From the NCBI RefSeq assembly GCF_004123845.1, contig NZ_NBDP01000030.1, forward strand, positions 930,001 through 994,000: a DNA stretch of 64,000 nt, written 5' to 3'. This DNA is from Allobosea sp. Tri-44. Lineage in GTDB: Bacteria > Pseudomonadota > Alphaproteobacteria > Rhizobiales > Beijerinckiaceae. The position numbers were made by a program, and so were the translations under genes. Shown here in pieces: positions 1 to 8,595 of this stretch. How positions within the stretch are numbered: the first letter of the stretch is position 1; the number at the start of each line of letters is the position of its first letter. Under the pieces are notes generated by a model. It worked only from the letters and a program-made list of their open reading frames with translations, searched no databases and had not been told where the DNA came from.

Positions 1-993
<993 letters not shown>

Positions 994-1043
994 CGCTTTC
1001 CCGCAACGGACCCGGCCCGGCGACGGCGCTTCGGCGGCTCCCG

Positions 1044-1064
1044 GACCTGAGTCCTCATCAGGTC
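1044..1064. terminator. Possible bidirectional hairpin between groEL and purC
   Basis: GACCTGA, a 7-base loop, then TCAGGTC form a perfect 7-bp stem between the convergent 3' ends of groEL and purC. The stem's last bases overlap the purC stop codon. No convincing T-run follows on either strand, so termination here is an inference from position and symmetry. Confidence 0.35.
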
Positions 1065-2013
1065 AGAAATAACGCGCCAGGTTCCGCCTGATCCGTTCCA
1101 GCGGCGCCACATCGGCGGCCGGCCGCTCGAAGGCCTTGCCGGTGATCGTCTCGAAGGCGCGGATATAGACCTGCGAGGTCTGCTCGATCAATTCGTCCGG
1201 GATCGCGGGGATCGGCTCGTTATAGGGGTCGCAGCGCGCCGCCACCCAGTTGCGCACGAAATCCTTGTCGAAGCTCTCCGGCTTTTCGCCATTCGCGAAG
1301 CGCTCGGGATAGCTTCCGGCGAACCAGTAGCGGCTCGAATCGGGGGTATGGATCTCGTCGGCCAGGATGATCCTGCCCTCGGGATCAGTGCCGAACTCAT
1401 ACTTCGTGTCGGCGAGGATCAGCCCACGTTCGGCGGCGAGCTTCTGGCCGCGGGCGAACAGCGCCTGTGCGTAATCCGACAGCGTCTCCCACTGCGCCTT
1501 GGTCAGCAGCCCCTGCTCCAGGATCTCGGCAGGCGAGAGCGGCTCGTCATGGCCGCCGTCGAAGGCCTTGCTGGTCGGGGTGATGATCGCCTGCGGCAAG
1601 GCCTCGTTGTCGCGCAAACCATCGGGGAAGCGGGCGCCGTACATCTCGCGCTGGCCCTGCTTGTACATGGTCAGGATCGAGGTGCCGGTGGTGCCGGCGA
1701 GATAGCCGCGCACCACGATCTCGACCGGCAGGATGTCGAGCCGCTGCCCGACCACGACATTGGGATCGGGATAGTCGAGCACGTGGTTGGGGCAGATGTC
1801 CGCCGTCTGCTCGAAGCAGAAGCGCGCCGTCTGCGTCAGCACCTGGCCCTTGAACGGGATGCAGGCGATGGCGCGGTCGAAGGCGCTGAGCCGGTCGGTC
1901 GCGATGATGATGCGGCGCCCATCCGGCAAATCGTAATTCTCGCGGACCTTGCCGCGATAATGGTTCGGCAGCTCCGGGATCGTGACATCGCGGATGGTGT
2001 TGGCCTCGGACAT
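1063..2013 (-). CDS. purC: Phosphoribosylaminoimidazole-succinocarboxamide synthase
   Basis: The 316-residue product is SAICAR synthetase. This cytosolic de novo purine enzyme condenses CAIR with aspartate using ATP. Family motifs visible are the start region YRGKVRENYDL with IIIATDRLSAFD, then VVRGYLAGT, and ILADTKYEFG followed by IILADEIHTPDSSRYW. At about 316 residues it is the longer single-domain form also seen in fungi and many alphaproteobacteria, rather than the roughly 240-residue E. coli form. The start is placed at MSEANTIRDV because the in-frame extension further upstream lacks family similarity. It converges on groEL and diverges from the M20 amidohydrolase; no other pur gene lies nearby. 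Confidence 0.95.
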   Translation of the reverse strand: MSEANTIRDVTIPELPNHYRGKVRENYDLPDGRRIIIATDRLSAFDRAIACIPFKGQVLTQTARFCFEQTADICPNHVLDYPDPNVVVGQRLDILPVEIVVRGYLAGTTGTSILTMYKQGQREMYGARFPDGLRDNEALPQAIITPTSKAFDGGHDEPLSPAEILEQGLLTKAQWETLSDYAQALFARGQKLAAERGLILADTKYEFGTDPEGRIILADEIHTPDSSRYWFAGSYPERFANGEKPESFDKDFVRNWVAARCDPYNEPIPAIPDELIEQTSQVYIRAFETITGKAFERPAADVAPLERIRRNLARYF

Positions 2014-2217
2014 CGCAGCACTCGTCAGGTCGGGATCGCCGCTCTTAACCCTTTCGCAGCGATGTGGACAGGAGGGCGCGACGCATTCGCCAGCCTCCGC
2101 CCCCTCATGCCGCAATCGGCTTGGACAGGACGCCCGGCTCCGCGCTAGCTTGCGCGGCTGGCAACCCGTTTTCTGCCAAACCCGTTTGTTGCAAAGCCGC
2201 GACCTGCCGAGGACACC

Positions 2218-3393
2218 ATGCCCAAATCCGATCTCATCGCCGCGATAGAACCCGAGATCAGCGCGATCCGCCGCGATTTCCACCGCCATCCCGAGCTGCT
2301 CTTCGACGTGCAGCGCACCGCCGGCATCGTCGCCGACAAGCTGAAGGAATGGGGCGTCGACGAGGTCGTCACCGGCATCGGGCGCACCGGCGTCGTCGGC
2401 GTGATCAAGGGCAAGGGCCAGGGCTCGGGCAAGGTCATCGGCCTGCGCGCCGACATGGACGCGCTGCCGATCCACGAAGAGACCAATCTCGAGCACCGTT
2501 CGACCGTGGCGGGCAAGATGCACGCCTGCGGCCATGACGGTCACACCGCCATGCTGCTAGGGGCCGCCAAGTACCTGGCCGACACCCGTGATTTCGACGG
2601 CACCGCGATCGTCATCTTCCAGCCGGCCGAAGAAGGCGGCGGCGGCGGCCGCGAGATGTGCGCCGATGGCATGATGGAGCGCTTCGGCGTGCAGGAGGTC
2701 TATGGCCTGCACAACATGCCGGGCCTGCCGATCGGCCAGTTCGCCATCCGCAAGGGGCCGATGATGGCGGCCGCCGACAAGTTCCTGCTCAAGCTCGAAG
2801 GCCGCGGCGGCCATGCCGCCAAGCCGAACGAGACGATCGACCCGCTTGTCGCCGCCTGCCAGCTCGTCACCGCGCTGCAGACCATCGCCTCGCGCAATGC
2901 CGACCCGCTCGATTCCCTCGTCGTCTCGGTGACGGCGCTGCAGGCAGGCACGGCTTTCAACGTCATCCCGCAGCATGTCGAGATCAAGGGCACGGTCCGC
3001 ACGCTCTCGACCGAAATGCGCGACCTCGCCGAGAAGCGCCTGCGCGAGATCGTCACCGGCACCTGCCAGGCCTTCGGCCTGACCTTCACGCTGGAATACG
3101 ACCGCGGCTATCCGGTTACCTTCAACCATGCCGGCCAGACCGACTTCGTCACCAGCGCGACCAAGAGCACCTTCGGCAAGGAAGCGATCGACACCACCGT
3201 GCCGCCGACCATGGGCTCGGAGGACTTCTCCTTCATGCTGGAGGAGCGTCCGGGCGCCTATATCTTCATGGGCAATGGCGATTCCGCCGGGCTGCACCAC
3301 CCCGCCTATGAGTTCAACGACAAGGCGATCCCGGTCGGCATGACCTACTGGGCGAGCCTGGTCGAAATGGCGATGCCGCAGCGCGCTGCATGA
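2218..3393 (+). CDS. M20-family amidohydrolase (hippurate hydrolase-like)
   Basis: The 391-residue protein is a metal-dependent M20D peptidase/amidohydrolase of the HipO/AbgB/IAA-amino-acid hydrolase type. Such enzymes cleave N-acyl amino acids. The metal and active-site landmarks are in order: RRDFHRHPELLFD near the N-terminus, GLRADMDALPI, HACGHDGHTAMLLGAA, and the EE pair in FQPAEEGGGGG. The lid or dimerisation domain is marked by GRGGHAAKPNETIDP, and the C-terminal ligand is in PTMGSEDFSFML. There is no signal peptide, so it acts in the cytosol. It overlaps the next gene by ATGA, indicating translational coupling with an FAD oxidoreductase. The true substrate cannot be assigned from sequence. 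Confidence 0.92.
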   Translation: MPKSDLIAAIEPEISAIRRDFHRHPELLFDVQRTAGIVADKLKEWGVDEVVTGIGRTGVVGVIKGKGQGSGKVIGLRADMDALPIHEETNLEHRSTVAGKMHACGHDGHTAMLLGAAKYLADTRDFDGTAIVIFQPAEEGGGGGREMCADGMMERFGVQEVYGLHNMPGLPIGQFAIRKGPMMAAADKFLLKLEGRGGHAAKPNETIDPLVAACQLVTALQTIASRNADPLDSLVVSVTALQAGTAFNVIPQHVEIKGTVRTLSTEMRDLAEKRLREIVTGTCQAFGLTFTLEYDRGYPVTFNHAGQTDFVTSATKSTFGKEAIDTTVPPTMGSEDFSFMLEERPGAYIFMGNGDSAGLHHPAYEFNDKAIPVGMTYWASLVEMAMPQRAA

Positions 3394-4493
3394 GCGATAT
3401 CGACTGCCTGGTCATCGGGGCCGGCGTCGTCGGCCTCGCGACGGCGCGCGCGCTTGCGCTCGCCGGCCGCGAGGTCGTGATCGCCGAGGCCGCCGACGGC
3501 ATCGGCACCCAGACCTCGGCCCGCAACAGCGAGGTCATCCATGCCGGCATCTACTATCCACCGGGCTCGCTGAAGGCGCGGGTCTGCGTCGAAGGGCGCA
3601 AGCTCCTCTACGCCTACCTTCGCGAGCGCGGCCTGCCGCACAAGGCCTGCGGCAAGCTGATCGTCGGCACCCATGCCGGCCAGCGGCCGGCGCTGGAGAC
3701 GATCGCGAACCGCGCGCAGGCTTCGGGCGTGACCTCGGTGCGCTGGCTCGATGGCGTTGAAGCGAAGGCGCTGGAGCCGGAGGTGACCTGCGAGATCGCC
3801 CTGCTCTCGCCCGAGACCGGCACGGTCGACAGCCACGCGCTGATGCTGTCGCTGTTCGGCGAATGCGAGGCCGCCGGTGGCTCGCTGGCGCTGAACACGC
3901 CGATTATCGCATGGCGACGCGAGGCGGATGGCTTCAGCGTCGATTTCGGCGGCGACGACCCTGCGAGCTACACCGTCAACACCGTGGTGAACTCCGCCGG
4001 CCATACTGCGCCGCGCCTGCTCGGCAAGCTCGACGGCTTTCCGGCCGAGCTTGTGCCGAAGCAGTATTTCGCCAAGGGCAACTACTTCTCGCTGCTCGGC
4101 AAGCAGCCCTTCAGCCATCTGGTCTATCCCGTGCCGGAAGCGGCGGGCTTAGGCATCCACGCCACCATCGACATGGCCGGCCGCGTCAAGTTCGGGCCCG
4201 ATGTCGAATGGGTAGACGACGATCAGGATCTGGTCGTAGACCCCGCCCGCGCCGAAAAGTTCTATGCGGCGATCCGGACCTATTGGCCGGGCCTGCCCGA
4301 CGGCGCGCTCGTCGCCGACTATGCCGGCATCCGGCCGAAGCTGCATGGGCCGACCGAGCCGATCGTGGATTTCCGCATCGACGGGCCGGCGGTGCATGGC
4401 GTGCCCGGGCTGGTCAACCTGCTCGGCATCGAAAGCCCCGGCCTGACGAGTTCGCTCGCGATCGCAGACATCGTGGTGGAGCGGCTGCGCTAG
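3390..4493 (+). CDS. FAD-dependent oxidoreductase, L-2-hydroxyglutarate oxidase-like
   Basis: This 367-residue protein is of the DAO/LhgO family. The N-terminus carries the dinucleotide-binding motif IGAGVVGLATARALALAG, followed by RNSEVIHAGIYYPPGSLKA, the stretch typical of L-2-hydroxyglutarate dehydrogenases. The C-terminus has the second FAD contact, GIESPGLTSSLAIADIV. The likely reaction is oxidation of an alpha-hydroxy acid or amino acid with electrons passed to oxygen or quinone; L-2-hydroxyglutarate is a family-based guess. It overlaps the M20 amidohydrolase by four bases. Together the pair may release and then oxidise an acylated amino or hydroxy acid, which is inference. Confidence 0.88.
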   Translation: MSDIDCLVIGAGVVGLATARALALAGREVVIAEAADGIGTQTSARNSEVIHAGIYYPPGSLKARVCVEGRKLLYAYLRERGLPHKACGKLIVGTHAGQRPALETIANRAQASGVTSVRWLDGVEAKALEPEVTCEIALLSPETGTVDSHALMLSLFGECEAAGGSLALNTPIIAWRREADGFSVDFGGDDPASYTVNTVVNSAGHTAPRLLGKLDGFPAELVPKQYFAKGNYFSLLGKQPFSHLVYPVPEAAGLGIHATIDMAGRVKFGPDVEWVDDDQDLVVDPARAEKFYAAIRTYWPGLPDGALVADYAGIRPKLHGPTEPIVDFRIDGPAVHGVPGLVNLLGIESPGLTSSLAIADIVVERLR

Positions 4494-4609
4494 AGCCCGT
4501 TCGACCAGAAGTGACCGAGCGGAGAGGAATCGCGCGGTAGCGGCCAAACGAGATGTATACGGTTCCGGCGTATTCTGGTGCCGCACTTCCTCGATTTCAG
4601 CGTGCGCAT

Positions 4610-6166
4610 ATGCCCGGCCCCGCCGTCTCGGCCCCTTCTCGCGTGACCTCTGCGTCGCCATCGCGTGCGAACCTGGCCGCGCTGGCGTGCCTGACGATGT
4701 TTTGCCTGCTGCCGGTCCTGCTCGTCGACATCCCGGCGATGGTGGACTACCCGAACCACCTTGCCCGCATGTCGATCCTGGCCCGGGCAGGCACGGCGCT
4801 GGAGCATCCGCTCTATCAGATCGCGTGGGCGCCCTATCCCAATCTCGCCATGGACGTCATCGTTCCGCCTGTGGCTCGCTGGATCGGTGTCGAAGCGGCG
4901 ACCAAACTGTTCTACCTCGTCTCGCAAATCCTGATCGTCGGCGGCACGGCCGCCCTCGCGGCGGCGGCCGGCGGCGGGACGATGACGGCTGGTATCATCG
5001 CCTGCCTGCTGCTTTATGCGATGCCGTTCGCCTTCGGCTTCGTGAATTTCGAGTTCGCCCTCGGCCTTGCGCTCTTTGCCCTGGCGATCTGGGTGCGGCT
5101 AGCAAATCGCCCGCTCGGCCTGCGCCTAGCCGTGCATGCGATTGCAGTCACGATCCTCTATTTCGCTCACCTCTTCGTTCTGGGCATCTACGGCTTTGCC
5201 ATCGGCCTAATCGAGCTCTGGCGCTTGAGGCAGGGCCTGCCGCCGCCGCGCCGCATCGCCATCCTCTGGGGCGGCATGGCGGCACCGGCGATCGCGGTTG
5301 CGCTCCTGGCCGGCGCAGGCGGGGGCTCGATCGGCGGCACCGGCACGATCTGGTCGGCAGGCGCCAAACTCTACTGGCTGAGCATGTTGAACGGATGGAG
5401 CCGCGAATTCTCGCTGGTTCCGACGCTCCTCCTCGCGGTTCCGCTCTGTCTCGCCTTCCTGCGCGGCTGGCTTCGCCTGGTCGGCCCCGGACCATGGCTG
5501 GCTGCAGGCTTCGCACTGCTTTTCCTGGTGTTGCCGTTCAGGCTCTTCGACACGGCCTTCGTCGATGGCCGCGTCCTGCTCGCGACGCTGCTGATCCTTC
5601 CGGCCTTCTCCGCCGCCCGCTTCCCGCGCGAGCGGATCGCCGAGATATTCCGCACAACGCTCGTCCTGGCCTGTCTGATCAACGCCAGCTTCGCGATCTT
5701 CGTGCAGTTGAGCTACCGGAGCGAATATCAGGGTCTGACCGCTGCGTTCGAACTCATGCCATCTGGATCGCGCCTGCTTCCGGCTGGCCTCGGACAGGAG
5801 GAGGATCCGCCCTCCGATCTCCTCGACTATCCGATGTACCATGCCGCGACGCTCGCCGTGCATACGCGCGACGCATTCGTGCCGACCCTCTTCACCTCCC
5901 CCGGCAAGCAGCCTCTCAGGCCCCATCCATCGGCCCAGCACCTGAAATTGCTTGAAGGCGCAGCGATCCCCTGGAGCTTGCTCCAGGCCTATGCGAACGG
6001 CACCGCTCCTCCTGAGGAGCTCGCCTATGTCAGGAACTGGACGCGCGACTTCAACTATCTGCTTCTGATCAATCCCAAAGGCGAGGCCTTGCGCACTCCG
6101 CTTCTGGAGCCGGTCGCATCGAGTTCCCGCTTCATCCTGTATCGCATCAGGCCCGTAGGCAGCTGA
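4610..6166 (+). CDS. Polytopic inner-membrane protein of unknown function
   Basis: I do not recognise this 518-residue protein (537 if translation starts at the ATG at 4553). It has about ten hydrophobic segments in its first 380 residues, then a soluble C-terminal domain of about 130 residues. The first segment is followed by DIPAMVDYPNHLARM, an acidic periplasmic-loop motif of the type seen in GT-C glycosyltransferase-like membrane proteins. That comparison is only topological. Neither possible start has a good ribosome binding site; 4610 is preferred because it shortens the non-hydrophobic leader. No obvious partner gene is adjacent. Confidence 0.7.
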   Translation: MPGPAVSAPSRVTSASPSRANLAALACLTMFCLLPVLLVDIPAMVDYPNHLARMSILARAGTALEHPLYQIAWAPYPNLAMDVIVPPVARWIGVEAATKLFYLVSQILIVGGTAALAAAAGGGTMTAGIIACLLLYAMPFAFGFVNFEFALGLALFALAIWVRLANRPLGLRLAVHAIAVTILYFAHLFVLGIYGFAIGLIELWRLRQGLPPPRRIAILWGGMAAPAIAVALLAGAGGGSIGGTGTIWSAGAKLYWLSMLNGWSREFSLVPTLLLAVPLCLAFLRGWLRLVGPGPWLAAGFALLFLVLPFRLFDTAFVDGRVLLATLLILPAFSAARFPRERIAEIFRTTLVLACLINASFAIFVQLSYRSEYQGLTAAFELMPSGSRLLPAGLGQEEDPPSDLLDYPMYHAATLAVHTRDAFVPTLFTSPGKQPLRPHPSAQHLKLLEGAAIPWSLLQAYANGTAPPEELAYVRNWTRDFNYLLLINPKGEALRTPLLEPVASSSRFILYRIRPVGS

Positions 6167-6242
6167 CCGTGCCCTCGCCGGCAACGGCGGACGTCTCGAT
6201 CACGACCCGGCCCGCAAGCCCCCCGGCCGTGACGGTGGCGGG

Positions 6243-6578
6243 TCACACCGCTTCCGCCCCCAGCTCCGCGCACCAATGCGCCTGCCGCGCCTTCATGACG
6301 CGCTCGCGGCCGGCTTCGAGCGCCTTCTCGTCGAGCTGCTCGATCTCCTCGAAGGCGAAGGCGGCCTCGCCATGTGCAGTCCAGGCTGTCTGCAGGCTGT
6401 GCTGGCGGTGACTGCCATGGCGCAGCGTGAACCAGACGCGGTTCCGGATGGTCGAAAGATCCGGCGCTTGCCCGGCCCAGCGCTCGCCGCTCGCAAGGCA
6501 ACGCACCAGATAGATGCCGGCCACGACCTTGCGTTCCTTATAGGCCGCGACGACGGCCCTCCTGTCCTCGTGACGCAT
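6243..6578 (-). CDS. GIY-YIG nuclease family protein
   Basis: This 111-residue protein is a stand-alone GIY-YIG domain. Beta strand one has VVAGIYLVRC; the YIG half is degenerate (RWAGQAP). The conserved arginine helix is NRVWFTLRHGSH, and the metal-binding acidic residue lies in FAFEEIEQLDE. This small subfamily is related to UvrC/SLX-type domains, and its cellular role is unknown. The start at 6578 is chosen because AAGGAGGG sits about five bases upstream; an in-frame ATG at 6605 has no such site. It is divergent from a DUF2239 gene with only 97 bp between start codons, and the two share an unusual promoter region. Confidence 0.82.
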   Translation of the reverse strand: MRHEDRRAVVAAYKERKVVAGIYLVRCLASGERWAGQAPDLSTIRNRVWFTLRHGSHRQHSLQTAWTAHGEAAFAFEEIEQLDEKALEAGRERVMKARQAHWCAELGAEAV

Positions 6579-6602
6579 CGCGCCCTCCTTGTTGAGGCGC
6601 TG

Positions 6603-6652
6603 CAAATATCACCCGGGCAATATTGACTCAAGTATTTTTATCCGGGTATTTT
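6603..6652. promoter_or_regulatory. Overlapping divergent promoters with a CCGGG element in each spacer
   Basis: Rightward promoter: TTGACT (6623-6628), 18-bp spacer, TATTTT (6647-6652), with its start about 17 bases before the DUF2239 ATG. Leftward promoter: TTGAGT (complement of 6626-6631), 17-bp spacer, TATTTG (complement of 6603-6608). The two -35 boxes overlap in the palindrome TTGACTCAA. Each spacer contains a CCGGG element: CCCGGG at 6612-6617 inside an imperfect palindrome (AATAT...ATATT arms), and TCCGGG at 6641-6646. A repressor binding these elements would block both genes at once. The elements are read directly; regulation is inferred. Confidence 0.65.
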
Positions 6653-6675
6653 ATTGCCTCACTCAGGAAACGATC

Positions 6676-7239
6676 ATGCCCGACGCCGACCATCTCTCAA
6701 CCGCCTTCGACGGCAACACCATCCTGGCCCGCGGCCGCCTGGCCGAGGTCGCGCTTGCCGTGCAGCAGCGTTTGGCCGAGCGCCCGGAAGCGGCTGTACT
6801 GACCTTCGACGACGCGACCGGCCGGGTGGTTGACCTCGATCTGCGCGGCACGCCAGCCGAGGTCGTCGCGCGCCTCAGCGGCGAAGCCCGTGGACGCGGC
6901 CGGCCAAAGCTCGGCGTCGTCGCGCGTGAGGTGACCTTGCTGCCGCGACATTGGGAATGGCTGTTGGCCCAGCCGGGCGGCGCCTCGCAGGCGCTGCGGC
7001 GCCTGATCGACGAGGCCAGGCGCGGCGATCGCGGCGAGACGCAAGGGCGCATCGCCCGCGAGGCGGCCTATCGCTTCATGAGCGCGCTCGCCGGCAATCT
7101 GCCGAGTTTCGAGGAGGCGACGCGTGCGCTCTTCGCCAATGACGAGATCGGCTTCTTCCGGCAGGCCGCAGGCTGGCCGGCCGACATCCGCACCTATGCG
7201 CAGGAGCTGGCCTGGAGCGGGGTTCGTAGCGAGGATTAG
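6676..7239 (+). CDS. DUF2239 family protein
   Basis: This 187-residue soluble protein has the hallmarks I associate with DUF2239: ILARGRLAEVALAVQQRL near the start, LTFDDATGRVVDLDLRG, the basic GRGRPKLGVVAREVTLLPRHWEWL stretch (a GRGRPKLG turn and a helix), and a C-terminal YRFMSALAGNLPSFEEATRALF. The basic PKLGVVAREVTLLPRHW region resembles a small DNA-contacting segment, but no function is established. The start at 6676 follows CAGGAAA at good spacing. Its stop codon (7237-7239) interlocks with that of eda on the opposite strand. Its partner is the divergent GIY-YIG gene. Confidence 0.82.
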   Translation: MPDADHLSTAFDGNTILARGRLAEVALAVQQRLAERPEAAVLTFDDATGRVVDLDLRGTPAEVVARLSGEARGRGRPKLGVVAREVTLLPRHWEWLLAQPGGASQALRRLIDEARRGDRGETQGRIAREAAYRFMSALAGNLPSFEEATRALFANDEIGFFRQAAGWPADIRTYAQELAWSGVRSED

Positions 7240-7880
7240 CCGCGCAGCTCGGCGACCTTCTCGCGCGCTTCCCGCGAGAGCTTCGTCACCTGCGCCCAGT
7301 CGCGGTTCTTCACCGCGTCGGCCGGGACGAGCCAGGAGCCGCCGACGCAGATCACCTGCGGCAGGGCGAGGTAACTGCCGAGATTGGCGAGCGAGACGCC
7401 GCCGGTCGGGCAGAATTGCATCTGCGGAAACGGGCCTGACAGCGCCTTGAGGCCGGCAACACCGCCAGCCTGCTCGGCCGGGAAGAACTTGCAGGTGAGG
7501 CGACCGGCCGAGACGGCGCGCATGCAGTCGGAGGCGGTGGCGACACCCGGCAGCCAGGGCAAACCGGTCTTGCGCATGGCCTCGTCGACGCTCTCGGTGA
7601 AGCCCGGGCTGACCACGGCTAGCGCGCCGGCATTGTGGACCTCGGCCGCCTGGGCCGGGGTCACCACCGTGCCGGCGACGGGCAGGATGCCGGGCACCTT
7701 CTTTGCGACGACCTCGAGCGCTGCCATCGCGGCGGGACGGCGCAGCGTGATCTCGATCACGTCGATGCCGCCGGCGAGCAGAGCTTCCGCCAGTGGCACG
7801 GCGATCTCGGCCTCGTCGATCACAACGACGGGTACGACGCCGCAAGCCTTGAGGCGGGCGATCTCGGGAGCAATCGACAT
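7236..7880 (-). CDS. eda: Bifunctional KDPG / 4-hydroxy-2-oxoglutarate aldolase
   Basis: The 214-residue class I aldolase splits 2-keto-3-deoxy-6-phosphogluconate into pyruvate and glyceraldehyde 3-phosphate, the last step of the Entner-Doudoroff pathway. Catalytic Glu43 lies in VIEITLRRP, the Schiff-base lysine is Lys131 in CKFFPAE, and the phosphate site follows FCPTGGVSL and CVGGSWLVP. Length matches the family. It is the third gene of the leftward zwf-pgl-eda set, 25 bp after pgl. The gene for 6-phosphogluconate dehydratase (edd) is not in this cluster and must lie elsewhere if the route is complete. Confidence 0.96.
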   Translation of the reverse strand: MSIAPEIARLKACGVVPVVVIDEAEIAVPLAEALLAGGIDVIEITLRRPAAMAALEVVAKKVPGILPVAGTVVTPAQAAEVHNAGALAVVSPGFTESVDEAMRKTGLPWLPGVATASDCMRAVSAGRLTCKFFPAEQAGGVAGLKALSGPFPQMQFCPTGGVSLANLGSYLALPQVICVGGSWLVPADAVKNRDWAQVTKLSREAREKVAELRG

Positions 7881-7905
7881 CGGCAGAATTCCTTTCGCGC
7901 CTCGC

Positions 7906-8595
7906 TTACGCCTTGGCCCAGTAGACGTCGAGCCCTTGCGGACGGGCGAGCAGCAGGCCGACCGGAAACGCCCCGGGCATCTCGACCGCCGATGCCAGCA
8001 CGCGCTCCTTCTCCTGCCCCGAGATCAGCAAGGCGACATGGCCAGCGCCCTGCAATCGTGCCGGCGACAGCGAGAGCCGCGGCGGCAGGTCAGGCGGGCT
8101 CGCGGCGACGGCGTGCACGGAAGCCGGCGCGGTCAGTGCCGCCGTCTCGCCGGGGAAGAGCGAAGCGACATGGCCATCCGCGCCCATGCCGCTGACGACG
8201 ATATCGAGCGCCGGCAGGCCCTTCAGCACGCGGTCGAGGCTGGCGGCTGCGACGGCGAGGTCATCCCCGGCATTATGGAAGGAGACGAAGGGGCTCCGCC
8301 CGTCGCGCAACGGGGCGAAGGCTGCGCGGATCATGCGTTCGTTCGAGGCCTGGTCGCCAGGGGCGACGAAGCGCTCGTCGGTCGGCATCAGCGTGATGCT
8401 CTCCCAGGGCAGGTCATGCGCACCGAGCGCCGCGAGGAACCGCGCAGGCGTCGTCCCACCCGGCAGGGCGACGAGCGCCCTGCCCTGCGCGGCGACGAGC
8501 GCACGCAGCCTGACCGCGACCGCCTCGGCCAGCGCCTCGGAGGCGTCGGCCAGCGTCTCGAAGCGATGACGGACCAGCGGGCCGGCCGCGCTCAT
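7906..8595 (-). CDS. pgl: 6-phosphogluconolactonase
   Basis: This 229-residue DevB/Pgl-type enzyme hydrolyses 6-phosphoglucono-1,5-lactone, the second oxidative step shared by the pentose phosphate and Entner-Doudoroff routes. The sugar-phosphate loop is LVALPGGTTPARFLAAL, followed by ITLMPTDERFV and the conserved VVSGMGADGHVASLFPG, which carries the catalytic histidine. Its start overlaps the stop of zwf by four bases, so the two are translationally coupled. It acts in the cytosol. Confidence 0.95.
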   Translation of the reverse strand: MSAAGPLVRHRFETLADASEALAEAVAVRLRALVAAQGRALVALPGGTTPARFLAALGAHDLPWESITLMPTDERFVAPGDQASNERMIRAAFAPLRDGRSPFVSFHNAGDDLAVAAASLDRVLKGLPALDIVVSGMGADGHVASLFPGETAALTAPASVHAVAASPPDLPPRLSLSPARLQGAGHVALLISGQEKERVLASAVEMPGAFPVGLLLARPQGLDVYWAKA

